From Tannerella sp. (lineage in GTDB: Bacteria > Bacteroidota > Bacteroidia > Bacteroidales > Tannerellaceae): a stretch of 30,600 nt of DNA. Shown here in pieces: positions 18,010 through 25,085 of the stretch. The translations under genes and the position numbers were made by a program. The notes under the pieces were generated by a model. The model was not told where the DNA came from. It made no database searches and worked only from the letters and a program-made list of their open reading frames with translations. The DNA lies in contig JAITBC010000170.1 in assembly GCA_031283785.1 (NCBI GenBank), positions 1-30,600 of the forward strand, read 5' to 3'. Within the stretch, counting starts at the first letter, position 1. Every line of letters begins with the position of its first letter.

Positions 18010-19089
18010 TCAGCTGTATAACCGTTCATGATGGCAAATGAGGAGGTCGCCGTTGCCGTCGCGCAGATGCATGCCGTTCCCTTCGCAGTAACGGAACATA
18101 CTGCAATCGGCACATGTCCCTTTACGCGCCCATGTGCGGTCGCGAAACGCCCGGAATCCGTTGTCCCATACTTCCATGAAACGATCTCTATAAATATTCC
18201 CCTGATGATAATCGGCGCGTATACTCGGACACCCGGATATGGAGCCGTCCGCTAACACCGAAGCGACGGATACGCCGGCACTACATTCGTAGAAACGGTC
18301 GCGTACCTTCATTTCATATCCTCCCAAAAAACCTTCGCATCCGTAGCTGACCTCTATTTCACCCTCTTTGCGACATTCGCCGATGAAATCCATCACTCCC
18401 CGAAACTGCCCGTTACTTAACTGTAGTTCCGGTATGGAAGCGGCACGTCCGACCGGGAAGACGGTAAATATACGCCACCGTCCGACGCCCATCTCTATAA
18501 GAAACCGTCTTAACCGGGGCAGATCATCAAAGTTTTTCCCGTTTGCACACGTTACGACATCCCATTTTACACCGCTCGTCTGCGCAAGGGCTTTTATCGC
18601 TCCGACGGCATTATCGAAACTGTCGGGATGACGGCGCAGCCAGTTGTGCTCCTCTTTAAAACCGTCAAGACTTATCGTTGCCGTCCTCAGCCCTGCCGAT
18701 AATAAACGCTCCAGACGTCCGGAAAAAAGCAAGCCGTTCGAGACGATACCCCACGGATAACCGCGCCTGTATAATTCCTGTCCACACTGTTCCACGTCGG
18801 GACGTAACAGGGCTTCGCCTCCGGTAAAAATAATAAGCAGTCTGTTGGGATTGACAAACGGCGTGATTTCATCAATCACCCTCAGGAAATCGGCAGCAGG
18901 CATATCCGCAACGGACGATGATACGCGACAATCACTGCCGCAATGCAGACAGGCTGCATTACATCTCAATGTACATTCCCAGAAAAGCGTCCTTAATTCG
19001 TGAAGTTTCACTTTGTTTCGCCGGATTATCCGGAACATCTCAAGCGCAACCCTTTTCCTGAAAGTTATTGAATCATTCACTTTCCGCAT
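18010..19089 (-). CDS. Radical SAM/SPASM enzyme of a lipoprotein-linked system
   Basis: Cys43-x3-Cys47-x2-Cys50 (CNAACLHC) is the 4Fe-4S and S-adenosylmethionine site of radical SAM enzymes, followed by FTGGEALLRPD for SAM binding near 90. The C-terminus is a SPASM domain for auxiliary clusters: Cys269-x12-Gly-x4-Cys287, then Cys326-x2-Cys329-x5-Cys335 and Cys352. The usual next cysteine (Cys-x3-Cys) is Gly339, so one cluster may have an open site. At 359 residues it resembles the Bacteroidetes rSAM/lipoprotein family (TIGR04133, from memory). Its start overlaps the end of the lipoprotein gene by 17 bases, which implies co-translation and suggests that the lipoprotein is its substrate. SPASM enzymes usually modify peptides or enzymes; the chemistry of this one is unknown. 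An alternative start is Met18. Confidence 0.88.
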   Translation of the reverse strand: MRKVNDSITFRKRVALEMFRIIRRNKVKLHELRTLFWECTLRCNAACLHCGSDCRVSSSVADMPAADFLRVIDEITPFVNPNRLLIIFTGGEALLRPDVEQCGQELYRRGYPWGIVSNGLLFSGRLERLLSAGLRTATISLDGFKEEHNWLRRHPDSFDNAVGAIKALAQTSGVKWDVVTCANGKNFDDLPRLRRFLIEMGVGRWRIFTVFPVGRAASIPELQLSNGQFRGVMDFIGECRKEGEIEVSYGCEGFLGGYEMKVRDRFYECSAGVSVASVLADGSISGCPSIRADYHQGNIYRDRFMEVWDNGFRAFRDRTWARKGTCADCSMFRYCEGNGMHLRDGNGDLLICHHERLYS

Positions 19090-19600
19090 TTCTCAATTTG
19101 ACGTCTATTTTCTTTTCCGCCTTACCGTCAAACCATTTGCCGTCTCCCCCCTTCAAATCCGAACTGAAAAATGCAACTTTTACGGAATCCGTTTTAAAAC
19201 GCGCGTTTTCTGCCGGATCTTCAAATTTCATATGAACATTAATGGAGTCATTAGTCGGGAAACCGTCATAATGATAGATGAAATCTCCGTTTCCCTGAGT
19301 ATAAAGAGTGTCCCTGATTTCATTAGTTATAACGGGACGATCCGGTATGAAAGAGGATGTGGCGCGCTGGTGATGATCTACTTTGGGGACAACGACTCTT
19401 ATTCCCGATAACCCCTGCCCTTTTGTGTCCGTCACTTTGCCGGATACTACAAAGTCCGCATGAGGCGTCCCATACTCTACTGTCCCTCCACCGGTTAAGG
19501 GGTTGTCGGACGAGCACGAAGAAGAAAAGCCAAGTAATGAAATAAGGCCGGCCAACGCCCAGTTGGTTCCCCTGATTAATTTACGATTGAATTTTTTCAT
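19073..19600 (-). CDS. Radical SAM-associated putative lipoprotein
   Basis: The 175-residue protein begins with a basic segment and a hydrophobic stretch (NWALAGLISLLGFSSSC) that ends in a lipobox-like cysteine, Cys29. This is the only cysteine in the protein. After a short Gly-rich linker comes EYGTPHADFVVSGKVTD (42-58) and GLSGIRVVV, the start of a carboxypeptidase-regulatory/Ig-like beta fold. An aromatic patch, GDFIYHYDGF, lies at 105-114. The YGTPxAxFxVxGKVTD block and the neighbouring radical SAM gene match the TIGR04134 lipoprotein family as I recall it. It is probably anchored to a membrane on the periplasmic or outer side after modification in the cytosol. No close TAnnTTTG promoter was found on this strand. 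The role is unknown. Confidence 0.85.
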   Translation of the reverse strand: MKKFNRKLIRGTNWALAGLISLLGFSSSCSSDNPLTGGGTVEYGTPHADFVVSGKVTDTKGQGLSGIRVVVPKVDHHQRATSSFIPDRPVITNEIRDTLYTQGNGDFIYHYDGFPTNDSINVHMKFEDPAENARFKTDSVKVAFFSSDLKGGDGKWFDGKAEKKIDVKLRNAESE

Positions 19601-19656
19601 GTTTCAAATAATTAAAATTTCACTCCATACATACAGATGCATTTTTTTCTAAAAAT

Positions 19657-19686
19657 GTTGCATTCGCATATTTTTTCTTATATTTG
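19657..19686 (+). promoter_or_regulatory. fmt promoter
   Basis: TTG at 19658-19660 and TATATTTG at 19679-19686 are 18 bases apart and fit the Bacteroidetes promoter pattern. Transcription would start near 19693, about 14 bases before the fmt ATG at 19707. It lies in the divergent region shared with the minus-strand lipoprotein gene. Confidence 0.65.
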
Positions 19687-19706
19687 CCATACATTAATAT
19701 AATTAT

Positions 19707-20687
19707 ATGACAAAAGATGATCTGAAAATAGTGTTTATGGGGACGCCGGATTTTGCTGTTGCAAGTCTGCGTGCGCTTGTTGAAGGGGGATATCATGTTG
19801 CAGGCGTGGTTACCATGCCGGATAAGCCCATGGGACGTCACGGGAGTATGCCTCAGATATCAGCCGTAAAACGATATGCCGTTTCTGCGGGATTGCCGAC
19901 GCTCCAGCCGGAAAGGCTTAAAGACGAATCTTTCCTATGCGATTTGCGAGCAATGCATGCCGATTTGCAAATTGTCGCGGCTTTTCGTATGTTGCCGGAA
20001 GTCGTTTGGAGTATGCCACGCTTCGGAACATTTAACCTCCACGCATCCCTGCTCCCGCAGTATCGCGGCGCGGCGCCTGTTAACTGGGTGATTATAAACG
20101 GGGAAAAAGAGACCGGAGTAACCACGTTCTTTCTTACGCACGAGATAGACGCCGGTCGCATTATTCGTCAGAAACGCCTGCCTGTCGCGAAAACGGACGA
20201 TGCCGGCACAGTGCATGATGCACTAATGGCGTTAGGTGCGCAACTTGTCGTCGAAACGACGGATCTGTTAATCGAAAACGACGGGAACATCGCTTCCATA
20301 CCGCAAGAAGCTTTATGTGCAGATGTACGGGAATTGCATCCTGCTCCTAAAATTTTTAATGATACCTGTCGCATCAACTGGAATCAGACGGTGGAACACA
20401 TTTACGATTTCATACGGGGGCTGTCGCCTTATCCGGCTGCCTGGACAGAATTAATTTCCCCGGAAGGCAAACGCCTGACGGCAAAGATATTCCGGTCGGA
20501 AAAAAGGATTGAAAATTGCCGGCTTACCCCCGGCTCGATTCATACCGACGGCAAACATATCATGGATATTGCCGTTGACGATGGCTTCATCCGAATTTTG
20601 TCGATCCAGTTATCAGGAAAAAAACGAATGTCGATAAATGATTGCCTTAACGGCATAAAAATAGATAACGCCTGGCAGGTTGAGTAA
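19707..20687 (+). CDS. fmt: Methionyl-tRNA formyltransferase
   Basis: Fmt adds a formyl group from 10-formyl-tetrahydrofolate to Met-tRNA(fMet) so that translation can start. The 326 residues show the N-terminal formyltransferase fold (IVFMGTPDFAV near 8) with VAAFRMLPEVVW, then FNLHASLLPQYRGAAPVNW and THEIDAGRII. The catalytic Asn, His and Asp are Asn110, His112 and Asp148. The C-terminal tRNA-binding domain starts near 210 (INWNQTVEHIYDFIRGLSPYPAAWT). Length is normal. It has its own promoter and stands alone between minus-strand units; def is not in the window. It converges with the penicillin-binding protein gene 41 bases downstream and no terminator hairpin is seen in between. Confidence 0.97.
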   Translation: MTKDDLKIVFMGTPDFAVASLRALVEGGYHVAGVVTMPDKPMGRHGSMPQISAVKRYAVSAGLPTLQPERLKDESFLCDLRAMHADLQIVAAFRMLPEVVWSMPRFGTFNLHASLLPQYRGAAPVNWVIINGEKETGVTTFFLTHEIDAGRIIRQKRLPVAKTDDAGTVHDALMALGAQLVVETTDLLIENDGNIASIPQEALCADVRELHPAPKIFNDTCRINWNQTVEHIYDFIRGLSPYPAAWTELISPEGKRLTAKIFRSEKRIENCRLTPGSIHTDGKHIMDIAVDDGFIRILSIQLSGKKRMSINDCLNGIKIDNAWQVE

Positions 20688-20728
20688 GTGATACACGAGT
20701 TATTGCATTTCGTGAAGCAGTGCAAGAA

Positions 20729-23137
20729 TCAGTTAAAAAAATCGTCGAATCCGCTTTGTCCGGTTCTTTTGGGATTTTCTTTTTCATTTCTTGCCGCACA
20801 CGGGTCTTTATATGCTTCGGGGATATCGAAAGTTGCCTTTTCAGAGTATCCCAACGATTCATCTGCAAACACCTTTTTCAAGAAAAGGGCATATATGGGC
20901 AATGCAACATTTGCACCCTGTCCCTCCATCGTGTCGAAATGTATCGACCGTTCTTCGCCTCCAACCCAGCAACCGGCTACGATATCCGGCGTAAATCCCA
21001 TAAACCACCCGTCGGATTGATTTTGTGTCGTTCCCGTCTTTCCGCCCATGTCCGCCTTGATGCCGTACCTCCAGCGGATACTGCCGGCCGTACCCCCGTC
21101 GACAACGCTTTGAAGCATGTTGAGCATTTTATAGGTCACGTCTTCCGACAACACTTCGTACACTTGCGTATTGAATGACGCCACCGTATTCCCGTTGGCA
21201 TCTTCTATACGGGTTATATACATAGGTTCTATGCCTAAACCTTTGTTTGCAAATACCGCATAGGCGCCCACCATTTCCTCCACCGAAATGTCGGGTGTGC
21301 CGAGGCACATCGACACCACAGGGTCAATAGGGCCTGTGAATCCGTACGAGCGCAGCAACCGTTCAAGCGCATAAGAAGAAAGCTGCCCCATAAGATATCC
21401 CGTCACCCAGTTGGATGAATTTTGTAACCCCCATTGAAGCGTGACTTCTTCGCCGACTTTCTTATTCGTCGAATTATTGGGAGACCATAATTTGCCCATC
21501 TCATCCACCAGATGCTGTTGAACATGAAGCATCCTGTCGCAGGGAGTAAACCCTTCAATCATAGCCAACGAATATACAAAAGGCTTCATCGTCGAACCTA
21601 TCTGACGACGCCCCATCGTTACCATATCATACTGGAAATTTGCATAATCAATCCCCCCGACATACGCTCTGACATGTCCACTGTGCGAATCCATCGCCAT
21701 AAACCCCGTATGCAAGAAAGTTTTATAATATCGAATCGAGTCAAGCGGACTCATAATTGTATCTTTCATTCCTTCCCACGTGAAAACAGACATTTCCGTT
21801 TTTGTCTTAAACATGCGTGCAATATCTTCATCGTCCATTTCGGCTTCTTTCATCATTTTGTAGCGATGCGACCGACTTACGGCGCGGTTTAATATTTCAT
21901 TGATCTGCTGCTCTTTTTCTTTGTTGGACATAGTATTCGGGAAGGTAAAAGGCGCATATCTCCTGCCTTTTTTCTCTTTAAAAAACTTAGGCTGAAGATT
22001 TTTCCCTATATGCTCCGCGACGGCGTCTTCCGCATATTGCTGCATATGCGAATTTAATGTCGTATAAATTTTTAACCCGTCGGTATATATATTGTAAGGA
22101 CTGCCATTCGTTTTTACATTCTTATTGCACCATCCATATACAGGATTCGTCTCCCACGAAATAGAATCTTCTTCAAATTTTGCTTGCTGCCACAGCGGAT
22201 AATCGCGACGTTCCGGTTTTTTGGCGACAAGCATAAGTCGGAGATATTCCCTGAAATACGGGGCTAATCCATCTTTATGGTCGACGCGTCTAAAATCAAG
22301 CTGCAACGGAAGCATGCATAATGAATTGCATCTCGCCCCGTCGATATACCCGTGTTTTTCCATTTGCCTCAATACGGTATTGCGCCGGTTTTTAGCGCGC
22401 TCATTGAATCTCACGGGGTTATAATACGAAGGGTTTTTACACATTCCTATCAACGTTGCCGCTTCTTCTATTTTAAGGTTTTTGGGTATCGTATTAAAAT
22501 AGACCTTTGCTGCTGACCGTATGCCAACCGCATTATTGAGGAAATCAAATTTATCAAGATACATATTGATGATTTCCTCTTTCGTGTAATATTTTTCAAG
22601 ACGCACGGCAATAACCCATTCTATCGGTTTTTGCAGTATGCGTTCGGTCACGCTGCCGGCGTTTGGCGAAAACAACAACTTAGCGAGTTGTTGCGTAATC
22701 GTACTGCCTCCACCCCCGCTTTTTTGCATCAGTATCCCGCGTTTTACGATGGCGCGTACGAGACCTTTGATATCAATCCCGCTATGTCGTGCAAACCTGT
22801 TATCCTCCGTTGCGATAAGCGCATTCACCAGTTCCGGCGACAAATCACTGTATTTCACGGATATCCGGTTGTCTTTGATGTTAGAATAACTCCCCAGCAT
22901 GACGCCATCTTCGGATATAATCTGCGAAGCGTAACGGTCTATCGGATTCTCCAACTGTTCCACCGGAGGCATATACCCGATCTGCCCTTTGGCTATCGCT
23001 ATAAAAATAAGCGTCGCTCCCAATAAAAACAATCCGAAACAACTCCATACGGCAATGTTTATCTTTTCCCGGATTGCGGGAGTGATCTTATCATGAAAGA
23101 TATTCCATTTGCCTTTTACGCTGTTTTTCTTATTCAT
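20729..23137 (-). CDS. Class A penicillin-binding protein 1A
   Basis: A bifunctional peptidoglycan synthase anchored in the inner membrane by one helix (about 29-50). The glycosyltransferase (GT51) domain shows EDNRFARHSG with catalytic Glu111, GGSTITQQLAK (143-153) and RLEKYYTKEEIINMYLD. The transpeptidase domain has STMK (catalytic Ser515, Lys518), SSN (574-576) and KTGT (700-703). So both activities look intact. At 802 residues the size is usual for Bacteroidetes PBP1A; the insert between the domains (about 290-470) is rich in charged residues. Its start overlaps the tatC stop by eight bases, so it is translated with tatC as the last gene of a tatA-tatC-PBP operon. The enzyme is a target of beta-lactams. 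Confidence 0.96.
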   Translation of the reverse strand: MNKKNSVKGKWNIFHDKITPAIREKINIAVWSCFGLFLLGATLIFIAIAKGQIGYMPPVEQLENPIDRYASQIISEDGVMLGSYSNIKDNRISVKYSDLSPELVNALIATEDNRFARHSGIDIKGLVRAIVKRGILMQKSGGGGSTITQQLAKLLFSPNAGSVTERILQKPIEWVIAVRLEKYYTKEEIINMYLDKFDFLNNAVGIRSAAKVYFNTIPKNLKIEEAATLIGMCKNPSYYNPVRFNERAKNRRNTVLRQMEKHGYIDGARCNSLCMLPLQLDFRRVDHKDGLAPYFREYLRLMLVAKKPERRDYPLWQQAKFEEDSISWETNPVYGWCNKNVKTNGSPYNIYTDGLKIYTTLNSHMQQYAEDAVAEHIGKNLQPKFFKEKKGRRYAPFTFPNTMSNKEKEQQINEILNRAVSRSHRYKMMKEAEMDDEDIARMFKTKTEMSVFTWEGMKDTIMSPLDSIRYYKTFLHTGFMAMDSHSGHVRAYVGGIDYANFQYDMVTMGRRQIGSTMKPFVYSLAMIEGFTPCDRMLHVQQHLVDEMGKLWSPNNSTNKKVGEEVTLQWGLQNSSNWVTGYLMGQLSSYALERLLRSYGFTGPIDPVVSMCLGTPDISVEEMVGAYAVFANKGLGIEPMYITRIEDANGNTVASFNTQVYEVLSEDVTYKMLNMLQSVVDGGTAGSIRWRYGIKADMGGKTGTTQNQSDGWFMGFTPDIVAGCWVGGEERSIHFDTMEGQGANVALPIYALFLKKVFADESLGYSEKATFDIPEAYKDPCAARNEKENPKRTGQSGFDDFFN

Positions 23138-23963
23138 ACTTTCTCACTATCTCTGTTTCTTCGCAGTCTTCTTTAGGCGCTTTCTTTACGAAAAGTGCAC
23201 TCAATTCATATAATCCGTACAGCGGAAAAAATACTGTGCCAAGCGTAAACGGATCGCTGCTTGGGGTAATAAATGCAGCTAATACCAATAATCCGGCAAT
23301 AGCATGACGACGGTATTTATTGAAAAATGAACGGGTAAGCAGACCTAATTTCGATAATAACCATGAAATTAACGGCATCTCAAAAATAATACCCATGATG
23401 AATATCATCATCACAAACGTGTCAATGTACGACTCCAGCGACACCTGTTCCGCAATGGCGTCGCTTAACCGATAAGTGGCGAGAAAACGCAATGTCATGG
23501 GGAAAACCAGGAAATAACCGACGGCACAGCCTACAAAAAACATGATTGTACCAAAGAAAAACGCCCATCTTATATTCTTCTTTTCATGATCGTATAATGC
23601 CGGACTGATAAACTTCCATATCTCGTACACAAGATATGGAAACGTGATAAGCAACGCCAGCCAGAAAGATGTCGACATGTGGAAAAAAAACGAGGATGCA
23701 AGTTTTACGGTGAATATCTGCACCGAATACGAATCATCACAGAAATCCGGCATAAACGGTATCGCGGTCGTCAACTTGCACAACGCCCGATATAAAATGA
23801 AATCGGAACGCGTCGGCGCCAGAATAACGGAATCAAATAATTTATACATAGAAATAAATGCACCTATAGCAAAAACTATAAGTGCAATAACGCACCTGAA
23901 TAATGTCCAGCGTAATGCTTCCAGATGCTCCCAGAAAGACATCTCATCCTGATGTTGCGACAT
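23130..23963 (-). CDS. tatC: Sec-independent protein translocase TatC
   Basis: TatC recognises twin-arginine signal peptides and recruits TatA to export folded, often cofactor-bearing proteins. The 277 residues contain six hydrophobic segments. The conserved cytosolic N-terminus FWEHLEALRWTLFR and the YEIWKFISPALYDHEKK loop, which holds the Glu that in E. coli TatC (Glu103) binds the signal peptide, are present, as is the region around FFVGCAVGYF. A longer insert near 50-75 contains two cysteines and an acidic patch on the predicted periplasmic side. It follows tatA by 23 bases and overlaps the penicillin-binding protein gene by eight bases. Confidence 0.95.
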   Translation of the reverse strand: MSQHQDEMSFWEHLEALRWTLFRCVIALIVFAIGAFISMYKLFDSVILAPTRSDFILYRALCKLTTAIPFMPDFCDDSYSVQIFTVKLASSFFFHMSTSFWLALLITFPYLVYEIWKFISPALYDHEKKNIRWAFFFGTIMFFVGCAVGYFLVFPMTLRFLATYRLSDAIAEQVSLESYIDTFVMMIFIMGIIFEMPLISWLLSKLGLLTRSFFNKYRRHAIAGLLVLAAFITPSSDPFTLGTVFFPLYGLYELSALFVKKAPKEDCEETEIVRKYE

Positions 23964-23986
23964 AACTACGCCTCATTTCAATGCGG

Positions 23987-24193
23987 TTATTTATTTGTCG
24001 TCGTCGGCGTTGGAGTATCATCGGCTTTTATGTCGTCCTCAACTCCTTTTACGCCCTCTTTGAAATTCTTAATGCCTTTGCCGAGGCCTTTCATCAGCTC
24101 CGGAATCTTTTTCCCTCCGAACAACAAAAGGATTACAATTGCAATAATAATAATTTCCGGCGCACCCAGATTTTGTAAAAATAATAGATTCAT
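23987..24193 (-). CDS. tatA: Sec-independent translocase subunit TatA
   Basis: The 68-residue protein has the TatA layout: a short N-terminus with a polar Glu13, one hydrophobic helix ([20 protein letters not shown]), an FGxxKIPEL hinge, an amphipathic helix ([17 protein letters not shown]) and a short acidic, Thr/Pro-rich tail. TatA forms the pore-like assembly that works with TatC. The gene has an AAGGAG Shine-Dalgarno at 24207-24202, eight bases before the ATG. No tatB is present in the window; Bacteroidetes often carry a minimal TatA-TatC system, where TatA serves both roles. It opens the tatA-tatC-PBP operon. Confidence 0.94.
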   Translation of the reverse strand: MNLLFLQNLGAPEIIIIAIVILLLFGGKKIPELMKGLGKGIKNFKEGVKGVEDDIKADDTPTPTTTNK

Positions 24194-24235
24194 AGCTTAT
24201 TCTCCTTTATAACGTTTTATGTTTGTTTTATTGGG

Positions 24236-24270
24236 CAAAGATACAATGAGAAAATGATATAAACGCCAAA
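24236..24270 (-). promoter_or_regulatory. Probable tatA operon promoter
   Basis: Minus-strand TATCTTTG (24243-24236) fits TAnnTTTG. The nearest TTTG (24270-24267) is 23 bases upstream, somewhat longer than the usual spacing. Transcription would start near 24229, about 36 bases before tatA. It is divergent from the ahpC promoter. Confidence 0.5.
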
Positions 24271-24293
24271 AAATATTTTTTAACATAAAAAAT

Positions 24294-24324
24294 TTTGCCG
24301 TTAATTGTAATCATTATAATTTTG
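24294..24324 (+). promoter_or_regulatory. ahpC promoter
   Basis: TTTG (24294-24297), 19 bases, then TAATTTTG (24317-24324): a full match to the Bacteroidetes promoter pattern. Transcription would start near 24331 and give a 38-base leader before the ahpC ATG at 24369. AhpCF genes in this phylum are commonly under OxyR; I cannot point to a definite OxyR site. Confidence 0.75.
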
Positions 24325-24368
24325 TAGCGATTTCAAAAATAATATTTGACAAATTAATATTTACAGTT

Positions 24369-24935
24369 ATGACACCAATTATTAATTCTTACATTCCCGA
24401 GTTTAAGGTAAACGCCTACCACAATGGCGAGTTTAAAACAGTGACGGACATAGACGTTAAAGGAAAATGGGGCGTATTCTTTTTCTATCCGGCAGATTTC
24501 ACATTCGTATGCCCCACAGAGCTGGAAGATATGGCAGAAAACTATGCCGAATTCAAAGAGTTAGGCGTTGAAATTTATTCCGTGAGCACGGACACGCACT
24601 TTGTACATAAAGCATGGCACGATGCATCCGCAAGCATCAAAAAGATTCGGTATCCGATGCTTGCAGACCCGACGGGCACACTTACAAGAGCGTTAGGCGT
24701 GCATATCGAAGGAGACGGCATTGCTTACAGAGGAACTTTCGTATTCAACCCGGAAGGACAAATTAAGATATGCGAAATTCATGATAACGGTATCGGGCGC
24801 AATGCCTCCGAACTGCTCCGCAAAATTGAAGCTGCCATATTCGTATCGGAACATCCCAATGAAGTTTGTCCCGCCAAGTGGAAAAAAGGCGATCAGACAT
24901 TGAAGCCGGGCATAGATTTAGTGGGGAAAATCTAA
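24369..24935 (+). CDS. ahpC: Alkyl hydroperoxide reductase subunit C (peroxiredoxin)
   Basis: AhpC is a typical 2-Cys peroxiredoxin that reduces hydrogen peroxide and organic peroxides and is recycled by AhpF. The 188 residues match the family length. The active site PADFTFVCPTE puts the peroxidatic cysteine at Cys48 in the PxxxTxxC motif; the resolving cysteine is Cys167 in NEVCPAKW near the C-terminus. The FFYP entry, DxHF and DPTG blocks are also there. It has a strong promoter upstream, is followed by two hairpin terminators and then ahpF, so ahpC should be made in excess over ahpF. Confidence 0.97.
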   Translation: MTPIINSYIPEFKVNAYHNGEFKTVTDIDVKGKWGVFFFYPADFTFVCPTELEDMAENYAEFKELGVEIYSVSTDTHFVHKAWHDASASIKKIRYPMLADPTGTLTRALGVHIEGDGIAYRGTFVFNPEGQIKICEIHDNGIGRNASELLRKIEAAIFVSEHPNEVCPAKWKKGDQTLKPGIDLVGKI

Positions 24936-24969
24936 ATTCCTCGCCGTTTATACGATAATAATATTGAGG

Positions 24970-25006
24970 AAAGGGTTGGTTCGGTCATTCAGGGCCAACC
25001 CTTTTT
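24970..25006 (+). terminator. Intrinsic terminator after ahpC
   Basis: AAAGGGTTGG (24970-24979) pairs with CCAACCCTTT (24995-25004) over ten bases with a 15-base loop, and a T-run follows (25002-25006). It begins about 35 bases after the ahpC stop codon. Confidence 0.85.
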
Positions 25007-25033
25007 ATTAAACCTCGATTTTATTGTTCCGGC

Positions 25034-25059
25034 AACGGGAGATTCCCGTTTTTATTTTT
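25034..25059 (+). terminator. Second hairpin terminator before ahpF
   Basis: AACGGGA (25034-25040), loop GAT, TCCCGTT (25044-25050), followed by TTTATTTTT. A compact seven-pair hairpin with a T-rich tail, 30 bases after the first terminator and 27 bases before the ahpF start. Confidence 0.7.
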
Positions 25060-25085
25060 AATAATCACCTATAATAAAGAATATT

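Noticed and set aside
20720..21178. Plus-strand frames over the 3' end of the penicillin-binding protein gene
   Set aside because: They oppose the transpeptidase domain with its KTGT motif and show no family signal.
24007..24193. A TatB role for the small Tat protein
   Set aside because: The length, FGGKKIPEL hinge and short tail fit TatA; there is no long coiled helix as in TatB.
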